A stretch of 64,000 nt of DNA. It comes from Deinandra increscens subsp. villosa (lineage: Eukaryota > Streptophyta > Magnoliopsida > Asterales > Asteraceae). A program made the position numbers and the translations under genes. Below, piece after piece: positions 13,501 through 25,500 of the stretch (within the stretch, counting starts at the first letter, position 1; each line of letters opens with the position of its first letter). The notes below the pieces were generated by a model. It worked only from the letters and a program-made list of their open reading frames with translations, did not search any database and was not told the origin of the DNA. Where the stretch lies: the NCBI GenBank assembly GCA_039602395.1, contig JBCNJP010000007.1, positions 121,554,957-121,618,956 on the forward strand, given 5' to 3'.

Positions 13501-16500
13501 TTCATGTTGTTGAGTCTAGTCCCGTTAGATCGTAGTGTTGGTTTCTATCTGTTTTTCAAGTTGTTGATCTGATTTTACACAGACTTGTTCTGTAGTTGCA
13601 CTGATTTAAAACTGTCTTTAGATTCATGCATTGTTTGAATTTAAGCTCTTAAGATCGTAGTGCCGATGTGTATCAGACTTTTTTAGCTGATTTTGTATAT
13701 GCATATTTCGTGTGTATCTTCTTGTTTAAGTGATGATCATACTATTGTAGCTGTTCAAAATAACACTAGTATTTTTGTGTGACTTTATGTTCCATTAGTT
13801 GTGAATCTGATTCTGTTATGCAGTTGTGGTTTTGTGTTATTCTAGTGTGTACCACATTCTTGTATTATAGTTTCTGGTTTATATATGATTCTATATGTTT
13901 TTTTAATCTGAATATATATCAGGTCTTACTTGTAATTGGTTACTGTTTGGTTGAAATTATTAATTGGTTTCAATGTATGGTAATGATTTCTGTGTTTAGA
14001 AATTAATTATGAATCTAGTTTGGAAAGTTGTTATAAAAGGCTTAAAATAGAAGGAACTATATGCATATCTTAATTATCCGATTTTATCTTATGCTTAAAA
14101 TGGATAAGTATGGAGAATAGGAAATCATATATTACATACAATGCTTTGTGTCTGCCAATCTCTTTATGAATTTCTTTGAAAAATATATGGAAAAGTATGT
14201 AGTTTTGCAGAAAAGTGTTTGTTATTCCTGTGGCTAAGGTGAAAGTATTTCATATGAGATATGTTTTGTTTTGTTTGTCTTTGGACTGCGTAGTCTTTTT
14301 AAAACCCAGCTGCAAAAACAAATTAGACATTAAGTCAGTGTTTCAAATTCTTGTAGTGGTTATGTGCTTTATGTGAACTTACATATATAAATCAATTATT
14401 TGACATGAAAGGTCTTTATATATAGTATTTGTTACTGGTGCTTTTGAATTGGCTTAAGTTCTTATATGCATCTACCGAAGGTTTGTGTTTTTTGTGTCAA
14501 AAATTGATCCTTACAAGCTTATACACAGTTCTCATAAAGTGAGTTAATGCTCCAATTTTTTCAATCTCAGTCTTAATCTCCAGTTTTTGTTTAAAAAAAA
14601 AAACAAACTAAAGGAGGCATATTTTTTTCTGGACAAATACAATTCGTAAAAGGTTAAATTTTGATCCGTTCCCTTAATTGAATTGTGGGGGGGTGTTGAA
14701 ATTATTCCTAGGACCAATTCAATTAAGTATTTGGTTTTTTTGTTCATTTCTTATTTTTAATTGTTGTGTAATTCTTTTTCATGTGAGTGGGTCATGTGAG
14801 GGGAAGTTGGACTTAAAGACTTGTTGCTACTAGACTTGTGGATTGGATTAAAGGGCTGCTTGTTGGGCTGACTTGAATCTTAATTGTTGGCTTGGATGGA
14901 CTAAGGCCCAGCTGGAATAAATGAAGATATGCAGTTGGATTATAGAGCGGTTCAAGGTTACGGGTCAGAGCTATATAAAAGAAAAGGTGCAGCTGGGATT
15001 AAGGGCTAACACACATTCTTCATCAGCAGCTCTAGTCTTCTTCTCCCTGGTTCATATCGTCTGTTTAACTGTTCAAGTTCTTGGTTTACATCTTTGTCAC
15101 TGATTTAGGGTTTTGATCTTTAATCTTGTTCATTAAGATCTGTTCGAGTCTTGTAATTTTGTTTCTCTGTATTCATCGAGTTTGTATCCAGTTCGCTTGA
15201 TCGTTGCATTCTTTGGGAATAAACATTCGGTTGGGGTATCATTGTTGATTCGATCTTAAATCCGGATCTTTCTAGAAACAAAGTAATTGCTTAGAAAAGC
15301 AAAAGTTTTCGATGTGTAGTTACATACATGTGTGTGATATGCACTTACCTGTTGATGGCATGTGGAGTTTACAGAGACTTAGGTCGTCGTGGTGGTGAAT
15401 CGGAGAATTACGGTGGTGGACGACGGAGGGCGAGATGCATCTCAAACTAAAATAACATTCGTTCTCCACCTCAAATCAGAAAAGTGATGAAGAAATGATG
15501 TAAAGAGAAGATAGAGTCGAAGAACAACGTGATAGAGAACCGATTGTCGGCGTGGTCTTTCAAGCGACCGGTGGAGGTGGGCATATGATGGCGTTTTTCG
15601 GTGATTCAGAAAAAAATCGCTTCCACCGAATGAGAGGGCTTCAGCGATTCAGACAATGTTGATGGGGCTGGGTTTGGGGCTTCGGCGATTCAAACAACGG
15701 AGAGAGACAAATCGGGTTTTAGAGAGAGAGAGAAAGATATGAGAAAGGCAGCCTTGGTTTTAGCTGGTTTTCATCGGTTATGCGGTGGTGGTGGTGGAAA
15801 TTTAAGGCTGTGATAAAATTGAATGATCGAACAATAACAAATATGAACGAGATTATGAACAAAAGGAATGATCGATTGTATTATTGAGAGACTTTGATTA
15901 CAAGAGAGAAATCGAACGGAATTGATCGAATGAAACTAACTACCTGAGCTTCGCTCTTATTTACTAAACTAATTCGAGCTTAATCAACGGCTGATTAACA
16001 AACTTACAAAAGATTACACTTAGGACCCCGAACAACAAGTATTGTCATCTTTAGCCCCTCAACTTCTGTTGACCTCCGTTGACCAAACTAAACTTTGTAT
16101 ATTATTTCACAATTCTCCCCTGTAATATCAAAGTTAATCATTCCACATCAACTGTAAAAAAAACTATAGATGAAACACCTCAACTGCACAAGGTAGCAGC
16201 GGTCCAATGGACTTGATTACCTAAATGAGCCAAGAACATTTCAACCATAATCCTCCTCACAATGAAATTTGAATTTAACCAATTCCTAGCAAGTTCATAC
16301 ATTTCTGAAACTTGGCTAGAGGTAAAGACTTTGTGAATAGATCAGCTGCATTCTCTTCGGTACTAATGTGATCAACCAATACTTCCTTTGAATTGATTAC
16401 ATCCCTTAAAAAATGCAACTTTACCTTTATGTGCTTAGTCCTTTCATGGAATATCCCATTTTTTAGATAACTGCACAGCTCCCAAATTATCACACAACAC

Positions 16501-19500
16501 ACTGGTGTCTGTCACAGTTACTCCTAACTCTTTGACAAATCTACTAAGCCACAAAGCTTCTTTTACAGCCTCAGTTAGAGCAGCATACTCTGCTTCCGTG
16601 CTAGATAATGCCACTACGTACATTTTGTAATGTAGCTTTCCAGCTAATAGTATTTCCAAACAACATAAAAAGAGTATCTTGTTATTGACATACACATGTC
16701 CAAATCCTTGGCAAAATCAGAGTCCACATACCCTTGAATGTTATCTAACCCAACTGAGCCTTTTCCATAAATCAGTCCAATTGATCTTGTACCATTCAAA
16801 TACCTTAATAACCACTTCAATGCATTCCAGTGCATCTTTCCAGGATTTGCCATATACCTACTTACCATACTCACTCCATAACTCATATCTAGTCTTGTAC
16901 ACACCATGATGTACATCAGACTTCCCACAGCTTGAGCATAGGGTACCACTGACATTTCCTTCACTCCAGCATTTGTCTTGGGACTATCCACTGCTGAAAG
17001 TTTAAACTGTGCACCAAATGATGTACTAACAGGCTTTGAACCCAACATATTATACTTCTTGAGATTTTTCCTTATATATGACTCTTGATTTAACATAAGA
17101 ACACCTGCAGCTCTATCCCTTGTTATCTCCATTCCAAGAATTTTCTTGGCTTCTCCCATCTCTTTCATACTAAACTCAGACTTCAACATGTCTTTAGTTT
17201 CCTGTATAATCAATGGATCTTTACAAGCCAATAGCTTGTCATCTACATAAAGCAACAGATAAACATACTCTCTAGGTTTGTATTCTTTAAATAGACACAA
17301 GTGTAGAAACCGGGGTCGGTGAGCCAAGCCAAACCCCAATGGCACAACGGAAGCGGATCGAAGACTTTGTGTAACTCGTCTTTATAGAACAAATATAAAC
17401 ACCCGAAAGAACATAAACGACCGGATCTTCAACTTAGGTGTTTGAGATGTGATGATGATGATGAGAATAAAATATAGAAGATATGATACATGAGATAATG
17501 TAGAGATAATCATAGATGAAGTTGAATGATTACAAGTTTACCTACACCACTCATGCTAGGTTCATGAGCAAGTGTTCATGAACCCACACAACTTCAAAGT
17601 TTCATGCTCTCTCTCTCTCACCCATACATGCATACCTATCTTTCACAAATGAAAGACCAAACTATATATACTAACCTAACAATGGCAAACTAGTAAATAA
17701 CCAACAACTAGTAACTAGTGACAAATAAATAATGTAACAATAAATAATAATGTCAATAATGCCATGTCTTCGGTTAATGAGAGTCTTCGAGCTCTTTGTT
17801 GGGAATGTTCAGCTTGGCTGAAATTCTCTAAGTCAGAGTTTCGAAGGAAGTTACTCCGGAACTTCCTCTACACTAAGTAGTTCCTCCGGAACTTCTCCCT
17901 GAGTTAGTCTGGAAGTTTGACTTATCTATTGGTTCAAGTTTCAAGGCGGTAAAACTGTCAGAGAGCAGTTTACTTTTGGCCATGCTTTACACCGTTCTCT
18001 GATAGAGTTGCTCAACTGTTCACAGTGCCCATGCGTGATAACACATCAGCTTTTGGAGTAGATATGATTTGTTTATTTAGCCTAGTAGCTAAATGGAAAT
18101 AAAAGATTATCTTTTATTTCCTCCTTGCACTATATATATTACTTGTATTTCTCTTGTTTATTGTCGATCAACTTTATTGTTCATCTGCAGTAACTCTTTG
18201 TAAACATTGAGAAGTAATAATATTGTAGTGCTTGGAATTGATATCTTGTGTTCAACTACTTTACTTCTTGTTTATTAGTTACTGTTGTCGATCAAAGACA
18301 TTTTAACATAAACACAAACAAGTCTGATTCCGCCTTTCTTGTTTGATACCTTTAAGTAACTTGTTTGGTTAGCTAATTCTAACCACGATCCAACAACAAG
18401 CATCATAATCTGATCTAATGAACCCTTGTGTTACAACATATTCATCAAATCTTTTATACCATTGCCTTGAGCTTTGTTTCAACGCATAAAGTGATCTTTG
18501 AAGTAGACACACCTTATCTTCCTGACCCTTTTCAACAAATCCTTTAGGTTGTTCTATATAGATTTGTTCATCAAGATAACCATGCAGGAAAGCAGTTTTT
18601 ACATCAAGTTGTTCCAACTCCATATCCTGTTCTGCAGTCAAAGCCAAAATCAGTCTAATGGAAGTATGTTTTACAACTGGGGAAAAAACCTCATGATAAT
18701 CTATCCCATGCCTTTGAGTGAACCCTTTTGCAACAAGCCTTGCTTTGTACCTTGGCTTATTGTCTCCTGCCACACCCTCTTTAATCTTGAATAACCACTT
18801 GCATGAGATTATTTTCTGGGATTTTGGCCTATCCACCAAGACCCAAGTCTTATTCTCCTTTAAAGAGTTAATCTCATCTTTCATAGCATAAACCAACTTT
18901 TCTTTATCAAAAGATTGTATAGCCTCCTCATAGGACAATGGCTCATCATTAGCTTCACTTTCTGCAGCCAAAAACACAGAAGCAGATATTTCATCATCAT
19001 CCCTGTATCTAACAGGTTTGATAATTTTCCTCTTGTCTCTATTTCTTGCAATGCTATATAAGTCAGTTTTTGTTTCTTGATTCACTTGTTCAATACTTTC
19101 CTGCATATCATGTGACTCCCTTGATGTTGAAGCATGCTCCCCTGTACTTTGAGTATACCTTCTATTTTCAGGATTACTAGGCAATTCAAAGGATATGGTA
19201 CCATCAGCTTTTACTATATCTTTGTACATAACTTCTTCCCTATGAGTAACATCCCTACTTACAATCACTTTGGTCCCTTCACCTTCCAAGTTCAGTAGCC
19301 TTACTCCTTTTACTCCTTCAAGATAACCCAAGAACACACATTTAACAGCTCTTGCATCTAGCTTTCCCTGTTTAACATGGGCATAAACAAGTGACCCAAA
19401 TACCCTTAACCCTGCATAATCAGGCTTCTTACCAGACCACATTTCCATTAGAGTTTTACAATTAATTGCCATAGAAGGTGACTTATTGATTAAGTAAGCT

Positions 19501-22500
19501 GCAGTCACAACTGCCTCTGCCCAGAATTTCTTAGGTAAACCAGAACTGAGAAGCATACACCTAACTCTATCAAGTAGGGTCCTATTCATCCTCTCAACTA
19601 ACCCATTTTGTTGAGGGATTCCTGGTACGTACAGTCAAGTGTCTATTTATACCAGCATCTTTGCAAAATTGATTAAACAATTCATTGCAAAATTCTAGCC
19701 CATTGTCTGTTCTCAGGGTCTTAATTTTCCTATCAGTTTGATTTTCAACCAAAGATTTCTATTCTTTAAATTTTTTAAATGCTTCACTTTTATTTCTCAG
19801 GGGATACACCCATACCCTTCTAGAATGGTCATCAACCATAGAAATGAAGTAACTAGCCCCTCCCAATGATGTTGACCTAGTAGGACCCCATAAATCAAAA
19901 TAAATGTAGTCTAAAATACCTTTAGACTTGTGTGTACTCCTCATGAATCTTACTCTGTGACCTTTCCCTAATATACAACTTTCACAAAATCCAATGCTGT
20001 AACCATGAAAGTCTCCCAATACACATTGTTTCTTGAGTTCAATTGGGCCTTGCTCACTTATATGACCTAATCTTTTATGCCACAGGGCTGCAAGATCTTC
20101 ATTTTCATCAGTGTTTTCACTAAGATTACACTGACCACACCCATCCAACAGATATATGTTATTTTTCCCTCTAGTACCAGTAAATAACACCAAGGACCCT
20201 TTTATTACTTTAGCTCTTCCATTTTTCAAGCTCACTACATGACCATCACTTTCAAATGTACCTAGAGATATCAGATTTCTTGTCAACCCAGGAATGTATC
20301 TGACATGATTTAATTCAACCTCAGTTCCATTCTCAAGTTTAAGGACTATATTGCCTTCACCAAGAATCTCACATTCTCTGCAATCTCCTAACTTGACAGT
20401 TCCCATACTCTTATACTCCAAACTTTTGAAATATGACTTATATGGAGTCATATGAAATGAGCAACCAAAATCTAAGATCCACGGTGTATTCATCATATCT
20501 TTGGTCACCACAAGAACATCAGAACTCTCATATCTTGTATCATCATCATTAGAATGACTAGTTTGACCCTTTTGGAAGATTTTATTATGTTTTCTACCCT
20601 TCCATTCCGGGCAATCCCTTTTAAAGTGCTTTTCACTACCACACACAAAGCACTTCAGTTTGTTTCTAGATTTAGATCTCTTGAAACCTTTCTTTCTCTC
20701 TTTCCTATTCTCAGGCCTACCTCTAACAAACAATCCTTCATCTACCTCATCCTTTGACTCATACCTTCTCTTCAACTCCTTTGATTAAAGGACAACCAAG
20801 ACTTCCTCCATTGAGATGGATTCCCTTCCATACATCATTGCATCAACAAAGTTCTCAAATGATGCAGGAAGTGAGGTCAAGAATAGTATTGCTTGATCCT
20901 CATCATCCAATGGGTTATCTATATTTTCTAGATCAAGAACCATTTTATTGAAATCATCAATGTGTTCATCAAGGGATTTACCTGCTGCCATTTGGAAAGT
21001 GTATAGTTTTCTCTTCAAGTATAGTCTATTAGCCAGGCTCTTAGTCATATACAATGACTCTAACTTCAGCCACAAAGATGCTGCTGACTCCTCTTTCGAA
21101 GCTTCTCTCAACACCTTATCTCCAAGACTCAAGATGATTGTGTTGTATGCCTTTGCCAACATCTCAGCCCATTCACTATCTTCCAGGCCATCAGGCCTAT
21201 TGTTTTCACTGGCGAGAGCGTCTCCAACCCCCTGATACACTAGCAGTGACATGATCTTCAACCTCTAAAGGCCAAAGTCATTTTTCCCATCAAATTTGTC
21301 GACCTGAAACTTTGACGACCCCATCAAATTCGTCAATTGCGGAATTACATGAATTCAAGTTACCGAGCACCTCAATTTCTTGATCGCGAGCCCTAAATTG
21401 GCTCTGATACCAATTGTGATAAAATTGAATGATCGAACAATAACAAAGATGGACGAAATTATGAACAAAAGGAATGATCGATTGTATTATTGAGAGACTT
21501 TGATTACAAGAGAGAAATCTAACCGAATTGATCGAATGAAACTAACTACCTGAGCTTCGCTCTTATATACTAAACTAATCCGAGCTTAATCAACGGCCGA
21601 TTAACAAACTTACAAAAGATTACACTTAGGACCCCGAACAACAAGTATTGTCATCTTTAGCCCCTCAACTTCTATTGACCTCCGTTGACCAAACTAAACT
21701 TTGTATATTATTTCACAAAGGCGGTCACGATGGAGGACGTCGAAGATGGTGATGGTATTAGGTGGCAACGATGAGGTGGGGGCCGATGGTTCCTGTATAA
21801 TTTGTGAATATTTACATATCTTTTATTTTTTAATTACTTGAACTAAATTATATAATAAGTCCTTAACTTTAATATAATATTCAAATCAGTTATATGTATT
21901 AAAAGATTGTATATAGTATTAGCAACTTGTATCTCAGGTAAAAAGATTAAAATACTTATGGCCTTAACATAATTTATCTAACGGAGTTAGTGTTTTGAAC
22001 TGAATTTTCAATAAACTCATATCACAGAGCACTCTATGCAAAAAAGTTTCATTATGAAGGATTTTATAATTTATCCCAAACCTCAGGGATGAAATTTACA
22101 ATTTACTCTAGTTGTAACCTTTAATGTTTATTCTTAACTAGTTTTAAAGGCTTGGTTTTTGAGATCATTAGTTTTATAATCAGTCCTATAACCACTTTTT
22201 TTAATAACATTAATCTGTGCACACAAAAAGCTAAAAAAACTTATATTTTTCAATTATTAGTTATTAGTTTATACTTAAATTGTGTTAAATCGAGTTACTG
22301 TTTGTATATACCGCACATACCATGTTTTATAAGTTTGAAGATCGGGTGTCCTAATACAATAAAGTTTGCATGTTCTCAATGTATAAAGAACAAGTTTTCT
22401 TCATGTGTACCATAACATTATGCCTTATTTCATACAGGGAAAAACCATGGTACTCATGAAGTTTCAACCAAATGATATAGTGTCAGCGACCAAGAATTTT

Positions 22501-25500
22501 TCTGCTAAATACTACGTTGGTGTTAGCATGTATGGTATGATGTACAATGCAAAACTCAATTATTTTGATAGCAAAAGGTTGCCCCAACTAAAAGGGAAGA
22601 GTGCTGGTGAACTGCCCATGACATGCAACGTGGTAGCTTTAAAACGCATCCTCAATAGGGAAGATGGACATGGTAAACAAGGGTTTTTCGCAGAAATTGA
22701 TTTGCTTGCTAGTTTTAAGCATCCCAATATAGTTTCTCTTCTTGGGGTTTCATGTGACAAGCATGAAATGATTCTTGTCTACGAGGATGCTTTTAAAGGA
22801 AGCCTCCATGATTGTTTAGGACATACCCATAGAATGGCTAAGCTTACGTGGGCAAAACGACTACAAATCAGCCTTGATATTGCACATGGATTGAAGTATC
22901 TTCAAACTAGCATAGAGGACAAACAAAGCATCATGCAGTTTGATATGAATAGCGCCAATATTTTATTGGATGCTAAATGGAAGGCGAAGATTGCTTGCTT
23001 TTGGCTCTCCACATTTAACCTTGCTACTGAAGAGACCAACATCTTGACTACCAGTGCCAGGAAAGTGCAATTGGATCCAGAATATATAAAGATTGAAAAG
23101 CTGAAAAAAGAATCTAGTATTTACTCCTTTGGAGTCCTTTTATTTGAAATACTGTGTGGGAAGGTACAATATGATGAAATTTACTATGTCAAAAAGGAGA
23201 AGGGACTTCCTACCATTGCGCGACGATGCTTTGAGGAAGAAACAATAATAAGGGAAATCATAGATACTAATTTGAAGGAAAATGATGATAAAAATCCTCA
23301 TAGACTTGATGAAGAAGTGAATCCAGATTCTTTTAATGCATTTTCAAAAATTGCATATGGTTGTTGTGCTGTAACAGAAGCTGATCGTCCATCAATGGAA
23401 GTCATCATCAAGGAACTTGAAAATGCACTAAAGATTCAAGTAAGTTAATGCTTTTTAAATATTTTTAGAGCTTTTACTTGATACCAGGAAGGACCAGACA
23501 CATAAAGCACAAACGTTACAAAATTTGTGCTTCCACTTATGGAGCGATTTCATATTTCTAATAAAATACAACTAATGTTAAAATGCAATTCTTGCAAAAC
23601 TAAAACAATTGAAACATTAATTCAAAATCATTCATCCTAGTCCAATATCATTATACACGCAAACTGACCTCTAATGATACATACTTTACTCCTATCGAAG
23701 GAACTAAATATGTTATGCAAAGATATTATAAATTTCTTATAATTCTAGAAAATGGACATTATCTCCGGCCTCTTAATTTCTAGTATGTATCTTTATTTTT
23801 CCTCAACACCCAATGTTTTGTAGATGGAACACTTGGAACACTTGAAGACCGAAGTCATGCAAGCTACAAAACACTTCAAAGACTTGATGATTCCACTTGA
23901 GGTTATAGTGTTGGCAACCGAAAACTTTTCCAAAAAATATATTATTGGGTCAGGCGGATCTAGTGTGATATACAAAGCAGAACTTGGCCATTTTGAGGGC
24001 AAAGAAACTGAAGAAAAGAATAAAGGTGAACCGAGAACTGTTGCTATTAAACGCATGCGTCGCAGTGAAGGCATTCAAGGGGAAGAAGTGTTCCTTGCGG
24101 AACTTAAAGTGCTTAGTAAGTGTAAACATCCCAATATAGTTTCTCTTCTTTACTTTTGTTACGAAAAGGACGAGATGATTCTTGTTCTTAAGTATGCTTC
24201 TCATCGGAGCCTTGCTGATTTTTTGGGAAACCTTGATAACATGACTAATCTTAATTGGGCGCGACGTATAGAAATATGTTTTGGTATTGCACAAGGACTA
24301 TATTATCTTCACGAACAATCCATAATACATAGGGATATAAAAAGTGCAAATATTTTATTGAGTGATAATTGGGTGGCACAAATTGCTGACTTTGGGCTCT
24401 GCTATTCACATGGGGAAGACACCTCCTCTTTTGTCACTAATGTTGTTGGCACAGACGTGTATTTGGATCCGGAATATAAGAACACGGGTGTGTTGAAAAG
24501 AAATTCTGATATCTACTCCTTCGGAGTAGTATTATTTGAAATCATGTCTGGGAAGTTGGCATATGACAAGAACTTCAATGAGGGAGGGCTTGCACAATTA
24601 GCACGGAAATGTTTTAAAGAAGGCAGACTAAAGCAAATTGTAGATCGTAGATTGAGGGAAGATGATGAGAATATATTTATGCTAAATGGAGGGCTCAATC
24701 AAGATTCTTTGGACACCTTTTCGAGAATTGCATATAAGTGTTTGGCGATAAGGCAAGAGATGCGTCCAAACATGGAGGATGTCATAAAAGAACTCAAGAA
24801 AGCATATTACTTTCAAGTAAGTAACTAATTTCAATACACATTTATATTTTCTCCTTATATACGTTTTGATTGTGTGTATACATATCTGTGTGTGCATATA
24901 ACTATGCACCATAAAAGTATATTGAAGCAAGCCTGATGATTAGAATGTTAATTAAAAACTTTGACAAAGAAATGTGTTGCTTTTTTTTTTACTTTGTTAC
25001 TGCATTAATGTTGTTATGGATACATATATTCTAGACCTAGTTGACATAAAAATGGGGAGGAAGAGCCTAACATTATAATTAGATACGAGTTTCAATTTAT
25101 TCTTGAACTAATAAGCTGACTGCGTGTCATAATTCACAGGTTAACAACAAGGACAGACTCCAGATTTCACTTGAAAACATACTACTGATGACAGAAAACT
25201 TCAGTGATCACAAGTGCATGGGAGAAGGAAGATATTGGAAACAATATGAAGGAGAAATGGCGCAGGCTGATGGATACATCATTGCTGTTGCAAAACGGTT
25301 TGATAGCAAGCTTGATAAACAAGGCCACCACTTTAAGAAAGAGCTTGAAATTCTCTGTGAGCATAAACACAAGAATGTCATTGGGGTTGCAGGTTATTGT
25401 CAAGATATGGATGAAAAAATCATTGTTTATGAGCACGCGTCAAATGGGAGACTTAATGAGCATGTGGATGACACCAGTGTTACATGGATGAAACGCCTCA

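Larger units (their letters stand above)
9983..15258 (+). mobile_element. LARD-like non-autonomous LTR retrotransposon
   Basis: Two direct repeats of 565 bp, 9983-10547 and 14694-15258, begin tgttgaaattattcctagg and end gattcgatctta. I saw only one base difference (near 10481). Each LTR has a TATA-like ctatataaaag. A primer-binding site tggtatcagagc, complementary to initiator tRNA-Met, follows the left LTR at 10559. A polypurine tract (gtgggggggtg) precedes the right LTR. The 4.1-kb interior is T/G-rich and has no gag or pol. LTR ends are TG...TA, with an 11-bp gap before the PBS, and no clean target duplication was found. The boundaries are therefore the shared extent of the repeats. Confidence 0.82.
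15809..21717 (-). mobile_element. Ty1/copia retrotransposon, degenerate, with nested solo LTR
   Basis: LTRs of 303 bp (15809-16111 and 21415-21717) run TGTGATAAAA...TTTCACA. A perfect 5-bp target duplication aaggc lies at 15804-15808 and 21718-21722. The minus-strand PBS attggtatcagagcc abuts the right (5') LTR, and the purine tract acaggggagaat abuts the left (3') LTR. Gene order on the minus strand is gag, zinc knuckle/protease, integrase, RT, RNase H, as in Copia. The LTRs differ at roughly ten positions (about 3%), so the insertion is not recent. Stops, frameshifts and a solo LTR at 17302-18395 make it defective. It lies inside the intronic MULE. Confidence 0.9.
9493..22108. mobile_element. 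MULE in intron 3, expanded by nested retroelements
   Basis: The left terminus gagtaaattgcaaatttcg with cctgaggtttgggg is matched in inverted orientation by the right end, cccaaacctcagggatga...caatttactc. Homology between the arms continues for about 200-300 bp with indels, for example acatataactgat in both. Flanking 9-bp sequences are tagttttaa (9484-9492) and tagttgtaa (22109-22117), one mismatch, as expected for an older Mutator-like insertion. Without the two nested LTR elements it is about 1.4 kb. No transposase is present. A GC-rich, CCACC/GGTGG-rich core (9690-9900, 15340-15800, 21718-21790) may be captured sequence. The terminal word resembles that of the MULE at 3445-4632. Confidence 0.75.
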
